NCBI RefSeq assembly: GCF_017875275.1 | Contig: NZ_JAGGML010000001.1 | Location: forward strand, 1,364,001-1,428,000 | Direction of reading: 5' to 3' | Origin: Xanthobacter flavus | Lineage (GTDB): Bacteria > Pseudomonadota > Alphaproteobacteria > Rhizobiales > Xanthobacteraceae | DNA length: 64,000 nucleotides | Part shown: positions 45,755 to 55,026 of the stretch, in pieces | Position numbering within the stretch: position 1 is the first letter of the stretch | How the letters are laid out: every line of letters starts with the position of its first letter | The notes under the pieces: generated by a model | What the model was told of the DNA's origin: nothing | Databases searched by the model: none | The model's input: the letters and a program-made list of their open reading frames with translations, nothing else | Made by a program: the position numbers and the translations under genes

Positions 45755-47578
45755 CTAGGCCGCCGCATGGAACTGGAGCTGGGCCAGGCGGGCGTAGAGG
45801 CCACCCTTGGCGACCAGTTCGGCATGGGTGCCCTCGTCCACGATCCGCCCGGCTTCCATCACCAGAATGCGGTCCGCCGACAGCACCGTTGCGAGGCGAT
45901 GGGCGATGACCAGGGTGGTCCGCCCTTCCATGGACCGCTCGAGGGCCGTCTGCACCAGCGTTTCACTCTCCGCATCGAGCGCGCTCGTGGCTTCGTCGAG
46001 CAGGAGGATGGGCGCGCCGCGCAGGATGGCGCGGGCGATGACGATGCGCTGTCGCTGGCCGCCGGACAGCGTGACGCCGCGTTCGCCCACCATGGTGTCC
46101 CACCCGTGCGGCATGCCGGCGACAAATTCGTCCACCAGCGCCGCGCGGCCGGCCGCTTCGACCTCGGCATCGGTGGCGTCTGGCCGTCCCAGGCGGATGT
46201 TGGCGCGCACGCTGTCGGCAAAGATCGCCACCTCCTGCGGCACCAGCGCCATCTGCCGCCGCACAGCGACGGGATCGGCATCACGGATATCGATGCCGTC
46301 GAGGAGGATGCGGCCGGCCTGCGGATCATAGAACCGCTCCAGCAACTGGAACACGGTGCTCTTGCCGGCCCCGGACGGGCCGACCAGAGCCACCCGCTCG
46401 CCGGGCCTGATGGTGAACGAGACCGCGGCCAGCGCCGCATGGTCCCGCCGCGTCGGATAGGAGAAGGACACCTCGTCGAAGGCAATGGCGCCGCTGACCC
46501 GCGCCGGCAGCGTCACCGGGTTCGCAGGGGCGCGCACCTGCGGCTCCACCTTGAGCAGTTCGCCGATGCGCTCGGCGGCGCCGGCGGCGGCCGACATCTC
46601 GCCCCACGTCTCGGACAGGTTGCCGAGGGAGGCGGCGGCCAGCACCGCGTAAAGCACGAACTGGCTCAGCGCGCCGGACGTCATGGTCCCGGCCAGCACG
46701 GACTGCGCACCGGCCCACAGCACCGCCACGACCGATCCGAACACGAGGAAGATGGCGATGCCGGTCAGCCAGCCGCGGGCCTGCGTCGCTTGCCGGGCGG
46801 CATCGAAGGCATGGTCAACGGCGCCGTCGAACCGCTGCCGCGCCGCGCCCTCGGCGCTCGCCGCCTGCAGCGCGCGCATGCTGTTCAGCGCCTCTGCGGC
46901 ATAGGCGGAGGCATCGGCGAGCGTATCCTGCGCCTGTCGGGTCAGCCGGCGCACCTTGCGCCCCGAGGCCATGAGCGGCAGCACGATGATCGGGATCGCC
47001 ACCAGCACCAGACCAGAGAGCCGCGGGCTGGTCACCACCATCATCGCCACGGAGCCGATGCACATCATGAGATTGCGCAGCGCCGTCGAGGCGGAAGCGC
47101 CGACCGCGGACTTGAGCTGCGTAGTGTCGGCGGTCAGCCGAGAGGTGAGTTCGCCCGAACGAGCCGAATCGTAGAAGGCGCCGTCGAGCGTGACCAAGCG
47201 GGCGAACACCGCCGTGCGCAGATCCGACACGACCCGCTCGCCAAGGGTGGTGACCAGGTAGTAGCGGCAGGCCGAGGCGAGGGCGAGGACGGCGGCCACC
47301 GCCACCAGCACCCCGAAATACTGGTCCACGAGGCCGGCATGGTCTTCGGCAAATCCGAAATCGATCATCCGCCGCACCGCGACAGGCAGCGCCAGCGTGG
47401 CCAGCGCGGCGGCGAGCAGAGCGCAGACCGCAGCGGTCACCCGACCGCGATACCGCATCAGGTAGGGCGCAAGGCTCGCCAGCGGCTTCAGATCGCGCCT
47501 GCGCTTCTCAGCCTCGGCGCGGGTTTCGGGGCTGTCGACAGGGGCAGATGAGGTGTCGGCTTGTGTCAAGGCATCCAC
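45755..47578 (-). CDS. ABC exporter, fused membrane and ATPase domains (MsbA/LmrA-like)
   Basis: The 607-residue half transporter has six predicted membrane helices (about 35-320) and an NBD with Walker A GPSGAGKS, Q-loop LVPQEVAIF, signature LSGGQRQRIVIA, Walker B ILLLDEATSALD and H-loop IAHRLATV. It would act as a homodimeric exporter of lipids, drugs or peptides. The start is a GTG at 47578. It converges on the GNAT gene and is divergent from rpmE. Confidence 0.9.
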   Translation of the reverse strand: MDALTQADTSSAPVDSPETRAEAEKRRRDLKPLASLAPYLMRYRGRVTAAVCALLAAALATLALPVAVRRMIDFGFAEDHAGLVDQYFGVLVAVAAVLALASACRYYLVTTLGERVVSDLRTAVFARLVTLDGAFYDSARSGELTSRLTADTTQLKSAVGASASTALRNLMMCIGSVAMMVVTSPRLSGLVLVAIPIIVLPLMASGRKVRRLTRQAQDTLADASAYAAEALNSMRALQAASAEGAARQRFDGAVDHAFDAARQATQARGWLTGIAIFLVFGSVVAVLWAGAQSVLAGTMTSGALSQFVLYAVLAAASLGNLSETWGEMSAAAGAAERIGELLKVEPQVRAPANPVTLPARVSGAIAFDEVSFSYPTRRDHAALAAVSFTIRPGERVALVGPSGAGKSTVFQLLERFYDPQAGRILLDGIDIRDADPVAVRRQMALVPQEVAIFADSVRANIRLGRPDATDAEVEAAGRAALVDEFVAGMPHGWDTMVGERGVTLSGGQRQRIVIARAILRGAPILLLDEATSALDAESETLVQTALERSMEGRTTLVIAHRLATVLSADRILVMEAGRIVDEGTHAELVAKGGLYARLAQLQFHAAA

Positions 47579-47666
47579 TCAGCTATAGACCCGCCACTTC
47601 CGTCAGGAACCGAAATTGACGCTGCCCTCCCTGGCGGGGCGGGCGTGGCGATAAAGGATTGAACCA

Positions 47667-47891
47667 ATGAAGAGCGACATCCATCCCGATTACCACTTCA
47701 TCAAGGTGGTGATGACGGACGGTTCCGAGTACACGACCCGGTCGACCTACGGCAAGGAGGGCGACACCCTTCAGCTCGATATCGATCCGCGCACCCATCC
47801 GGCGTGGACCGGCGGCAGCCAGCAGCTGATGGACCGCGGCGGCCGCGTGTCCCGCTTCAAGAACAAGTTCGGCGCGCTGCTCAAGGGCTGA
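47667..47891 (+). CDS. rpmE: 50S ribosomal protein L31
   Basis: The 74-residue protein is L31 of the alphaproteobacterial form: [36 protein letters not shown] and [21 protein letters not shown]. The zinc-binding cysteines of some L31 types are absent, as is usual in this group. It is divergent from the ABC exporter. A short GC hairpin (47899-47914) follows without a T-run. Confidence 0.95.
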   Translation: MKSDIHPDYHFIKVVMTDGSEYTTRSTYGKEGDTLQLDIDPRTHPAWTGGSQQLMDRGGRVSRFKNKFGALLKG

Positions 47892-47994
47892 TGCCGACGG
47901 GGCCTTCCGGCCCCCGCTTCCCCTGCGAGGCTGCGCGCCTCCGCCGCAGCGACGCAAGCGCACAACCGGCGCTCCAATGAGGGCCGGCGACCGT

Positions 47995-48399
47995 TCAGGG
48001 ACTGACGAGTTCAAGCCGCGGGCGGACCTGCCGCCGTCGCGGCTTTTCGTTTTTGCGGGTCTCGGCCGCCTGCGCCGCAGCAAGGCGGGCTGCGACGCCC
48101 TCGGCCAATGCGGCAAGATCTAGCGCCGCAAGGCGAGCCACGGCCGTCAGGCGGGTCATCACATTTGCGGGAAGAGCCAGCTCCAGCGGCGCGGCGGCAG
48201 CGGCCAGCTCCGCCCGGGCGATGCAGCCATCGTCCATGCTCAGCAGCAGCACCAAGCCGGACGCGATGTCCGCATTGAGGCGCGAGAGGGTTTCGCGGTC
48301 GCCGACGGAAAGCGGGCAAGCGTTCAGCCGCTCTTGCGCGGCGGCAAGCCGCGCGAAGTCGCGCCCGATCTCGTCCCCCTTGTCCCGCGCCTGATCCAC
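47995..48399 (-). CDS. Conserved hypothetical, helical protein (134 aa)
   Basis: The 134-residue protein is almost wholly Ala-rich helices with a basic C-terminal tail (ETRKNEKPRRRQVRPRLEL). I chose the GTG at 48399 because AAAGGAG lies six bases upstream; the frame further up to 48585 crosses an intrinsic terminator and is probably not translated. I do not recognise the family. Two cysteines (near residues 25 and 56) are present. A CtrA-type box lies 200 bp upstream, beyond the terminator. Confidence 0.55.
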   Translation of the reverse strand: MDQARDKGDEIGRDFARLAAAQERLNACPLSVGDRETLSRLNADIASGLVLLLSMDDGCIARAELAAAAAPLELALPANVMTRLTAVARLAALDLAALAEGVAARLAAAQAAETRKNEKPRRRQVRPRLELVSP

Positions 48400-48491
48400 C
48401 GCTCGCTCCTTTGAAGGGACCGGCATGAAGCGCAGAGCCGGCGTCCCCGTAAAGAGGAACAACGCCGCAGAAACTGGGGATATCGGGGGCT

Positions 48492-48521
48492 GGCCAAAGA
48501 AGAGCCGCCTTGCGGCGGCTC
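48492..48521 (-). terminator. Rho-independent terminator with GCAA loop
   Basis: On the minus strand GAGCCGCC, a GCAA loop and GGCGGCTC (48521-48502) are followed by TTCTTTGG. The stem is perfect over 8 bp. It lies about 80 bp downstream (minus strand) of a CtrA-type box and before the 134-aa gene. Confidence 0.75.
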
Positions 48522-48598
48522 GAAGTCCGACAGGGAGAGTTGCCAGAAGTCCGGGAAGGATCATTTCCAGCGGACAACATGACAATGCGCGCCGCTTA

Positions 48599-48613
48599 TT
48601 AAGGTCGCCTTAA
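48599..48613. promoter_or_regulatory. CtrA-type binding site
   Basis: TTAAGGTCGCCTTAA fits the CtrA consensus TTAA-N7-TTAA exactly and is followed by C on the plus strand. It is also a near-perfect palindrome. No known cell-cycle gene is next to it. The nearest downstream minus-strand elements are the terminator at 48502-48521 and then the 134-aa gene. Confidence 0.55.
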
Positions 48614-48669
48614 CGCGAGGCCGCTAGACGCCCGTCCGCCCACGAACGGGCCCGGGCGCAAGCGCCGCG

Positions 48670-48852
48670 CTACAACTTGAACGCTGCATCCGCCGCCGCA
48701 CGGGACGCGCGCTTGGCCTGCAGCGCCGATTCCAACCGCGCGATCTCCGTCTTCAGCGCGGCGATGCGCGCCTCGATCTCGTCCACCGACAGGCGGGATA
48801 TGTCCGCGCCGGTCAGGGGATCGATGGGCTTCGGCCTGATCTCCTCGTCCAT
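48670..48852 (-). CDS. DUF1192 family protein (60 aa)
   Basis: The 60-residue protein fits DUF1192, a small family found in Hyphomicrobiales: an acidic start (MDEEIRPKPIDP), then LSVDEIEARIAALKTEIARL, a coiled coil, and the KRASRAAADAAFK end. The function is unknown. It is divergent from the quinone oxidoreductase gene with a 140-bp gap. Confidence 0.85.
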   Translation of the reverse strand: MDEEIRPKPIDPLTGADISRLSVDEIEARIAALKTEIARLESALQAKRASRAAADAAFKL

Positions 48853-48992
48853 TGGCTTTGCTCCTCCCCTTCCCTATTCTCCGGATCGACCGCCGCCTCA
48901 GGCGCGGCTCGTTTCCTGTCCGATCCTATTTTGCGCGCCGCGGCCGGGCTGGGAAGAGGCTCGCGCCGCCGCCCCTCCTCCCGGAGCGTTCC

Positions 48993-50003
48993 ATGTCCAG
49001 CGCCGCCGCTTTGCCCGAAACCATGACCGCCATCACCGTCAGCACGCCCGGCGGCCCCGAGGTGCTGGTGCCCGGCCCCCGTCCCGTGCCCAAGCCGGCG
49101 CCGGGCGAGGTGCTGGTGAAGGTCGAGGCCGCCGGTATCAACCGGCCGGACGTCATGCAGCGCAAGGGTCTCTATCCGCCCCCGCCCGGCGCCTCCGACA
49201 TCCCGGGGCTGGAGATTGCCGGAACCGTGGTGGCGCTGGGTGAAGGCGCCACCACCTACAAGATCGGCGACAAGGTGTGCGCCCTCGTCACCGGCGGCGG
49301 GTACGCGGAATATTGCCCGGCCAATGAGGCCACTACCCTGCCCGTGCCCGACGGTCTCTCCATGGCTGAGGCCGCGGCCATGCCCGAGACCGTCTTCACC
49401 GTGTGGAGCAACGTGTTCGACCGCGGCGGCCTGAAACCGGGAGAGACGCTGCTGGTTCATGGAGGAGCGAGCGGCATCGGCACGACGGCGATACAGCTGG
49501 CCAAGGCGTTCGGCGCCCGCGTCGTGGTCACCGCCGGCTCGGACGAGAAGTGCGCCGCCTGCGTCAATCTCGGCGCGGACCTCGCGGTGAACTACAAGAC
49601 GCAGGATTTCGTCACCGAGGTGAAGAGCTTCACCGCCGGCAAGGGCGCCAATGTCATCCTCGACATGATCGGCGGACCTTATATCCAGAAGAATTACGAA
49701 GCGGCCGCGCAGGATGGCCGGATCGTTCAGATTGCCTTCCAGCAGGGTGCCAAGGCCGAGGTCGACTTCATGCGCCTGATGCTGAAGCGCCTCACCCATA
49801 CCGGCTCAACCCTGCGATCGCGCCCGGTGGCAGAGAAGGCGGCCATCGCGGCAGCTATCGTCGCGCATGTGCTGCCGCTGATCGCCGCCGGAAAGTACCG
49901 TCCGGTGATGGACGAGACCTTCCCGCTGGCGGACGCTGCCGGCGCGCACGCCCGCATGGACGCGAGCGCGCACGTGGGCAAGATCGTGCTGGTGGTGGGC
50001 TAG
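48993..50003 (+). CDS. NAD(P)H-quinone oxidoreductase, zinc-independent MDR (PIG3 family)
   Basis: The 336-residue medium-chain dehydrogenase has no catalytic zinc ligands and shows the quinone-oxidoreductase signature: GEVLVKVEAAGINRPDVMQR, GLEIAGTVVALGEG, the NADPH loop LLVHGGASGIGTTAIQLAKA and VVVTAGSDEKCAACVNLGAD. It should reduce quinones or enones with NADPH. The start at 48993 follows CGGAGCG; the longer frame from 48852 overlaps the divergent DUF1192 start and is rejected. Confidence 0.92.
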   Translation: MSSAAALPETMTAITVSTPGGPEVLVPGPRPVPKPAPGEVLVKVEAAGINRPDVMQRKGLYPPPPGASDIPGLEIAGTVVALGEGATTYKIGDKVCALVTGGGYAEYCPANEATTLPVPDGLSMAEAAAMPETVFTVWSNVFDRGGLKPGETLLVHGGASGIGTTAIQLAKAFGARVVVTAGSDEKCAACVNLGADLAVNYKTQDFVTEVKSFTAGKGANVILDMIGGPYIQKNYEAAAQDGRIVQIAFQQGAKAEVDFMRLMLKRLTHTGSTLRSRPVAEKAAIAAAIVAHVLPLIAAGKYRPVMDETFPLADAAGAHARMDASAHVGKIVLVVG

Positions 50004-50013
50004 TTTCGGACAA

Positions 50014-50038
50014 GGCGGGGGATTGCCCCGCCTCCGAT
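50014..50038 (+). terminator. Weak hairpin terminator between convergent genes
   Basis: GGCGGGG (50014-50020) pairs with CCCCGCC (50026-50032) across GATTG, followed by TCCGATTT. It lies 11 bp after the oxidoreductase stop. The T-run is short, so support is moderate. Confidence 0.5.
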
Positions 50039-50039
50039 T

Positions 50040-50294
50040 TCAGGAGCGCCAGTCGCGCGGCGGCACGCCGCCCGAGCGCTGGATAGCCTCGATGACCTCG
50101 CGCTGGCGGCGATCGGTACGCTTCATGTGCACCGCGATCACCGCATGGGCGGAGGGCACCAGGAACATCAACGGGAAGATCAGGCCGAGCAGGATGCAGG
50201 GCACGATCATCACCAGATTGATGATGGCCGAGACGGGCTGCCCGTTCACCAGCAGGCCGACGGGCGGCAGCAGAGCGGCGAGAATGTAGATCAT
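50040..50294 (-). CDS. Pmp3/YqaE-like small membrane protein
   Basis: The 84-residue protein has two hydrophobic helices and the Pmp3 pattern IYILAALLPPVGLL followed by an INLVMIVPCILLGLIFP segment; a charged tail (KRTDRRQREVIEAIQ) extends beyond the usual family length. Pmp3 proteins are linked to membrane potential and salt or cold stress. The ATG at 50294 matches the family start. Confidence 0.72.
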   Translation of the reverse strand: MIYILAALLPPVGLLVNGQPVSAIINLVMIVPCILLGLIFPLMFLVPSAHAVIAVHMKRTDRRQREVIEAIQRSGGVPPRDWRS

Positions 50295-50467
50295 GGTCTT
50301 CCCGGGCCCTCCTTTGAGGCCCATCGTCCATATGGTGTGCCCTGCCCGTGCTGCAAGGATCGGGGCCGGACCATGCGCCGAACGCCGGTTGATCGGTACG
50401 CCGCCTCCGCCTATTGCGAAGAAGGGGGAACGGCGAGGCCCGAATGGGCCGGCCCAAAGGTTAGCTC

Positions 50468-51907
50468 ATGCAGCTCAAGGCGCTTCCGCCTCAGGTCCTT
50501 ATCCCGCTCATCGTCGCCTGCGCGCTCTTCATGGAGCAGGTGGACTCGACGGTCATCGCTACCTCGCTACCCGCCATCGCCGCCGACCTCGGCGAGGACC
50601 CGGTATCGCTGAAGCTGGCGCTGACCTCCTACCTCCTCTCGCTGGCCGTTTTCATTCCCGCGAGCGGCTGGGCCGCGGACCGCTACGGCGCGCGCACGGT
50701 CTTCCGCTCGGCCATCGTCATTTTCACCATCGGCTCGATCCTGTGCGGCCTGTCCTCCTCGCTGGCGGACTTCGTGCTCTACCGCATCGTCCAGGGCATG
50801 GGCGGGGCCATGATGGTGCCGGTGGGGCGCCTCGTCATTCTGCGCTCGGTGCCGAAATCCGAGCTGGTCTCCTCGCTGGCCTGGCTCACCATTCCCGCGC
50901 TGCTCGGGCCGGTGTTCGGGCCGCCGCTGGGCGGATTCATCACCACCTATTTCGACTGGCGCCTCATCTTCTTCATCAATGTGCCGATCGGCGTGCTGGG
51001 CGTGTTCCTCGCCACGCGCTTCATCGAGAACGTGCGCGAAGAGGATGTGCCGCCCCTCGACCTCAAGGGCCTGATCCTGTCGGGTGTCGGGCTGGCCGGC
51101 CTCGTCTTCGGCTTCGCCGTGCTCGGGCAGGAGGTGCTGGTGCCGCAATGGGCGGCAATCACGATTGGCGCGACGGGGGCGTTCTTCCTGTTCCTCTACG
51201 TGCGCCACGCGCGGGTCACACCCCATGCGGTGCTGGATCTCAGGCTGCTGCGCCACGGCACGTTCCGCGCCGGCGTGGTGGGTGGCTCCCTGTTCCGGGT
51301 CGGCATCGGCGCCATGCCCTTCCTGCTGCCCCTGATGCTGCAGCTCTCCTTCGGCCTCTCGCCCTTCGCCTCCGGCCTCCTGACTTTCACCGCCTCTGCC
51401 GGGGCGATGGCCATGAAGTTCACCGCCGCCCGGCTGTTGCGGCGCATCGGCTACAAGCGGGTTCTCCTCGCCAACGTGTTCCTGTGCAGCGGCTTCATCG
51501 CGATCAATGCCGCCTTCACACCACTGACGCCGCACTGGCTCATCGCGTCACTGCTTCTGGTGGGCGGGTTCCTGCGCTCGCTGCAGTTCACGGCCCTCAA
51601 CGCGCTTAGCTATGCCGACGTGGAACCGGCCGAAATGAGCCGCGCAACCTCGTTCGCCAGCGTGGCGCAGCAGGTGTCACTGTCCTTCGGCGTCGCCGTG
51701 GCGGGCCTGGTGCTGGAAACCATGCGCGCCTCGCGCGGCGAGGTGACGGTGACGCAGGGCGACTTCTCTGCCGCCTTCCTCGTGGTGGCGGCGGTGAGCG
51801 CGCTCAGCGTCTTCTTCTTCATCCCCCTGCCGAAGGATGCCGGCGCCTCGCTCACGGCCCGCAAGCCGGATCTGGACGACCCACGCAGCGAAGTGCCTCC
51901 GGACTAG
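50468..51907 (+). CDS. MFS drug transporter, DHA2 (14-TM) family
   Basis: The 479-residue protein has about 14 hydrophobic helices and DHA2 motifs: FMEQVDSTVIATSLPAIA (motif D1), SGWAADRYGARTVF (motif A) and RIVQGMGGAMMVPVGRLV (motif B), then LGPVFGPPLGG (motif C). It is a proton-driven multidrug exporter similar to MdtD/EmrB. It has no membrane-fusion partner nearby. Its stop TAG overlaps the convergent rlmE stop at 51904-51907. Confidence 0.9.
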   Translation: MQLKALPPQVLIPLIVACALFMEQVDSTVIATSLPAIAADLGEDPVSLKLALTSYLLSLAVFIPASGWAADRYGARTVFRSAIVIFTIGSILCGLSSSLADFVLYRIVQGMGGAMMVPVGRLVILRSVPKSELVSSLAWLTIPALLGPVFGPPLGGFITTYFDWRLIFFINVPIGVLGVFLATRFIENVREEDVPPLDLKGLILSGVGLAGLVFGFAVLGQEVLVPQWAAITIGATGAFFLFLYVRHARVTPHAVLDLRLLRHGTFRAGVVGGSLFRVGIGAMPFLLPLMLQLSFGLSPFASGLLTFTASAGAMAMKFTAARLLRRIGYKRVLLANVFLCSGFIAINAAFTPLTPHWLIASLLLVGGFLRSLQFTALNALSYADVEPAEMSRATSFASVAQQVSLSFGVAVAGLVLETMRASRGEVTVTQGDFSAAFLVVAAVSALSVFFFIPLPKDAGASLTARKPDLDDPRSEVPPD

Positions 51908-52632
51908 GCTTCCGCCTCGTCCGGCTCTTGCGCCCCATCCTCGGCTTTGCCGCGGAAGCCGGTGGCGAGCACATAAAGCTCGGCCGAATCAGCGCGGCTG
52001 GCAGCCGGCTTGAGGTGGCGCACCAGTGCGAAATCCCGCTTGAGGTTGGCGAGCAGCGTGCCCTCCGTTCCGCCCTGGATCACCTTGGCGAGGAAGCCGC
52101 CGCCGGGCGCGAGCACCTGGCGAGCGAAGTCCGCCGCCAGTTCCACCAGGCCGACGATGCGCAAATGGTCGGTCTTCTTGTGGCCGGTGGCGTTGGCCGC
52201 CATGTCGGACATCACGAAGTCCGCCTGCCCGCCCAGCATTTCCATCAGCCGCGCGGGTGCATCGGGGGCGAGGAAGTCCATCTGGGCGAAGGCGACGCCG
52301 GGAATAGGGTCCATCTCAAGGAGGTCGATCGCGACGATCTTGCCCTGCCCCTGCTCCAGGCCGATCTTCTGCGCCGCCACCTGGCTCCAGCCGCCCGGCG
52401 CCGCGCCGAGATCGACGATGCGCATGCCGCGCTTCAGAAGCTTCGCCTTCTCGTCGATCTCGATGAGCTTGAACGCGGCGCGCGAGCGCCAGCCCTCGCG
52501 CTTGGCGCGCGCCACATAGGGATCGTTCAGCTGACGCTGAAGCCATTTCTGCTGCGAGGTGGTGCGGCCGCGCGAGGTCTTCACGCGCACTTTCAAGGGC
52601 CGGCCGTCCGGCCCGCGGGGGGGTGTGGTCAC
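51904..52632 (-). CDS. rlmE: 23S rRNA (uridine-2'-O)-methyltransferase RlmE
   Basis: The 242-residue FtsJ/RrmJ methyltransferase has the KxxGWRSRAAFKLIEID entry motif, the SAM site VDLGAAPGGWSQVAA, DLLEMDPI, the catalytic Asp region DFVMSDMAANATGHK, and Lys/Glu in FLAKVIQGG and RADSAELYVLATGF, giving the K-D-K-E set. It methylates U2552 of 23S rRNA. I prefer the GTG at 52632, which overlaps the Ppx stop as GTGA; a GTG at 52695 would add an unusual tail. Confidence 0.92.
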   Translation of the reverse strand: MTTPPRGPDGRPLKVRVKTSRGRTTSQQKWLQRQLNDPYVARAKREGWRSRAAFKLIEIDEKAKLLKRGMRIVDLGAAPGGWSQVAAQKIGLEQGQGKIVAIDLLEMDPIPGVAFAQMDFLAPDAPARLMEMLGGQADFVMSDMAANATGHKKTDHLRIVGLVELAADFARQVLAPGGGFLAKVIQGGTEGTLLANLKRDFALVRHLKPAASRADSAELYVLATGFRGKAEDGAQEPDEAEA

Positions 52633-53849
52633 GCTGGGCGGCTTCCGTTCGGCGGGTTCGCTTGGAAGCCGTCGGCCGAGCGGCCGTTCCGCCACACGCC
52701 GTCCGCCCGCATCATCTGCACCAGCATCCCCTCTCTCAGCCCGCGATCGGCCACCCTAAGCCGGTCGGCGGGAAACACGCGGCGCACCGCTTCCATGATG
52801 GCGCAGCCGGCGAGCACGAGATCGGCCCGCTGGGCGCCGATGCAGGGATTGGCGACACGCTCCTCGAAGCTCATGGTCATCAGCCGGTCCACCACCTGCT
52901 CGATGTGGCTGGCGCCCAGCCAGGCCCCGTCCACACGCGCCCGATCATAGCGATCGAGCCCGAGATGGATGCCGGCCACGGTCGTCACCGTACCCGACGT
53001 GCCCAGGAGATGCAGCCGGGCGGGGGCGCGCACACCCCAGCTCTGGCGCACGCCGTCGAGCATCGCGCACACTTCGTCGACCATGGTGTGGAACACGTCC
53101 GGCGACACCTTCACGCCGCCGTGGCGCTCCGAGAGCGAAACGACGCCGACGGGCAGCGAGACCCAGGAGCGGATGCGGGCGCGCGGCGGGCCGTCGTCGC
53201 CCGCCGAACGGCGGCCGAGCCAGACCACTTCGGTGGAACCGCCGCCGATGTCGAACAGCACAGCGCCCTCGCAGGAGGGATCCACCAGCGGCGCGCAGCC
53301 TGTGGCGGCAAGCCCCGCCTCTGTGCGTCGGTCCACCACCTCCAGCGTCAGCCCGGTCCGGGCTTCCACCTGGGCGCAGAAATCCTCGCCGTTGACGGCG
53401 GAGCGGCAGGCTTCGGTGGCCACCATGCGGGCACGGGTGACGCCGCGCAGGTCCATCTTGGCGGCGCAGATTTCAAGCGCCCCGAGGGCTCGCTCCATGG
53501 CGCCGTCGCACAGACGGCCAGTCGCGCCGAGCCCTTCGCCGAGGCGGACGATGCGCGAGAAGGCGTCCACCACGCGGAAGCTGCGGGCGGTCGGCCGGGC
53601 GACCAGAAGGCGGCAATTGTTGGTGCCGAGGTCAATGGCGGCATAGATGCCCTGCGGGCTCGGCACCCGCGATTCTGTCGGGCGATCGTGGGACGGGGCG
53701 GGAGTGGCGCAGGAGCGGACGGCAGGAGGCTGGTCCTTTGGACCATCACCCGTTCCCGCACGCAGGGGAGAAACCGTTGCCTCCGCAAGGTTTCCGCTGC
53801 GGGAAGACTGCTCCGGACCCCCGGCGGGCCCGTGCGTCTCGTCCCTCAT
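52629..53849 (-). CDS. Ppx/GppA phosphatase family protein
   Basis: The 406-residue protein belongs to the sugar kinase/Hsp70/actin-fold exopolyphosphatase family: YAAIDLGTNNCRLLVARP (phosphate 1), FDIGGGSTEVVWLG (phosphate 2) and GTSGTVTTVAGIHLGL. It would hydrolyse polyphosphate or pppGpp. About 65 Pro/Ser/Gly-rich residues precede the fold and may be disordered. Coupling to rlmE links stringent signalling with ribosome maturation in one transcript. It is the possible polyphosphate-degrading counterpart of PPK2 in this window. Confidence 0.9.
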   Translation of the reverse strand: MRDETHGPAGGPEQSSRSGNLAEATVSPLRAGTGDGPKDQPPAVRSCATPAPSHDRPTESRVPSPQGIYAAIDLGTNNCRLLVARPTARSFRVVDAFSRIVRLGEGLGATGRLCDGAMERALGALEICAAKMDLRGVTRARMVATEACRSAVNGEDFCAQVEARTGLTLEVVDRRTEAGLAATGCAPLVDPSCEGAVLFDIGGGSTEVVWLGRRSAGDDGPPRARIRSWVSLPVGVVSLSERHGGVKVSPDVFHTMVDEVCAMLDGVRQSWGVRAPARLHLLGTSGTVTTVAGIHLGLDRYDRARVDGAWLGASHIEQVVDRLMTMSFEERVANPCIGAQRADLVLAGCAIMEAVRRVFPADRLRVADRGLREGMLVQMMRADGVWRNGRSADGFQANPPNGSRPA

Positions 53850-53996
53850 GTCCTGTCCCTCGCCGCAAGGCGGTCCCGTGCGCTCAGGCCAGCCGCAAAG
53901 GTCCGCGGCCGGCTGCGCCTTGCGGCCAGTGTAACAGCGTGCCGCCGCTGCGCAATGCCGCGGCGTGCCCTGTTCGTAATCAGGCTGAGATAAGGG

Positions 53997-54746
53997 TTAC
54001 TCGGCGGCGGCGCGGCCCTTGAGGTCGAGGGTCAGGCCGGCGGCGAGGGCATCAGTGCGGAAAGCCTTCACCGCATCCAGGGACAGTTCGGCGGCGGTGC
54101 GCGAGCCAAGGGCCGGGAGCTTCTTCAGCACATCGGCGGGGGCGGTGATGATGTGGCAGCCCATCCCATCCGCCTCGATCACGTTCCACACCTCGCGGGT
54201 GGAGGCCCAGATGACCTCGACGTTCGGGGTTGCGCGGGAGAGCTCGACCGCGCGGGAAATGGCGGGCTTGTAATCGATGCCCAGATCGGCCAGCCGACCG
54301 GCGAAAACCGAGATAATTGAAGGCGCTCCGCCGGCCAGGGCCTTCACGCCCTCGTCCACCTGGGGGACGTCGAAGATGGCGGTGAGGTTCACCTTCACGC
54401 CGTCCTGCACGAGGTCGCGCACCAGATCGTACAAGGGTTCGCCGCGGGTGGTGGAGACCGGGAGCTTCACATGGACGTGCTCGCCCCAGGTGGCGATGAC
54501 GCGGGCCTGGGCGCGGATTTCGGGGATGTCGTCGGAGAAGACCTCGAACGAGATATGCCGGTCGGGCACCGCCGCTACGAGATCCTTTGCGTAGGATTCA
54601 TAATCGGTTACGCCGGCCTTGCGGAGCAAAGAGGGGTTGGTGGTGAAGCCGGCGATGTGGGGCTGCTTCGCCATTTCCACGATCTGCGCCTTGTCGGCGC
54701 CGTCGGTGAACAGCTTCACCTTCAGGTCGCTCAGCTTCACGGACAT
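53997..54746 (-). CDS. tal: Transaldolase, fructose-6-phosphate aldolase-like subgroup
   Basis: The 249-residue small transaldolase has KLFTDGADKAQIVEMA, GFTTNPSLLRKAG, the Schiff-base lysine in HVHVKLPVS, VNLTAIFDVPQV and SVFAGRLADLGID, and WASTREVWN. It transfers a dihydroxyacetone unit in the pentose phosphate pathway, or may act as an aldolase. AGGGAG lies about nine bases before the ATG at 54746. The longer frame upstream to 55043 overlaps the divergent gene's leader and is unsupported. Confidence 0.9.
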   Translation of the reverse strand: MSVKLSDLKVKLFTDGADKAQIVEMAKQPHIAGFTTNPSLLRKAGVTDYESYAKDLVAAVPDRHISFEVFSDDIPEIRAQARVIATWGEHVHVKLPVSTTRGEPLYDLVRDLVQDGVKVNLTAIFDVPQVDEGVKALAGGAPSIISVFAGRLADLGIDYKPAISRAVELSRATPNVEVIWASTREVWNVIEADGMGCHIITAPADVLKKLPALGSRTAAELSLDAVKAFRTDALAAGLTLDLKGRAAAE

Positions 54747-55026
54747 CTCTTCGGCTCCCTTGACGATTTCGGCCATCCTATAGGCCGTTTGCGGCGAATT
54801 GGACACAGCCCGGATCGAGAATTCGAACCGGGTGTCAGCCGAGGTTTCAGGGTGGGATATCGATGGCGTTAAGAGCCTGTTCACCATGTGTCGAACAGAG
54901 CCGGGGCCGGCAACTTCCGGGAAAGAACCGCCGCGGCATCCTTCGTCCGGAGGCAGGGGCAAAAGCGCACGGCCTGCGCACTGCAATACCTCCACACTCC
55001 GAAGGTCAGGGCATCGAGGGACGGGC

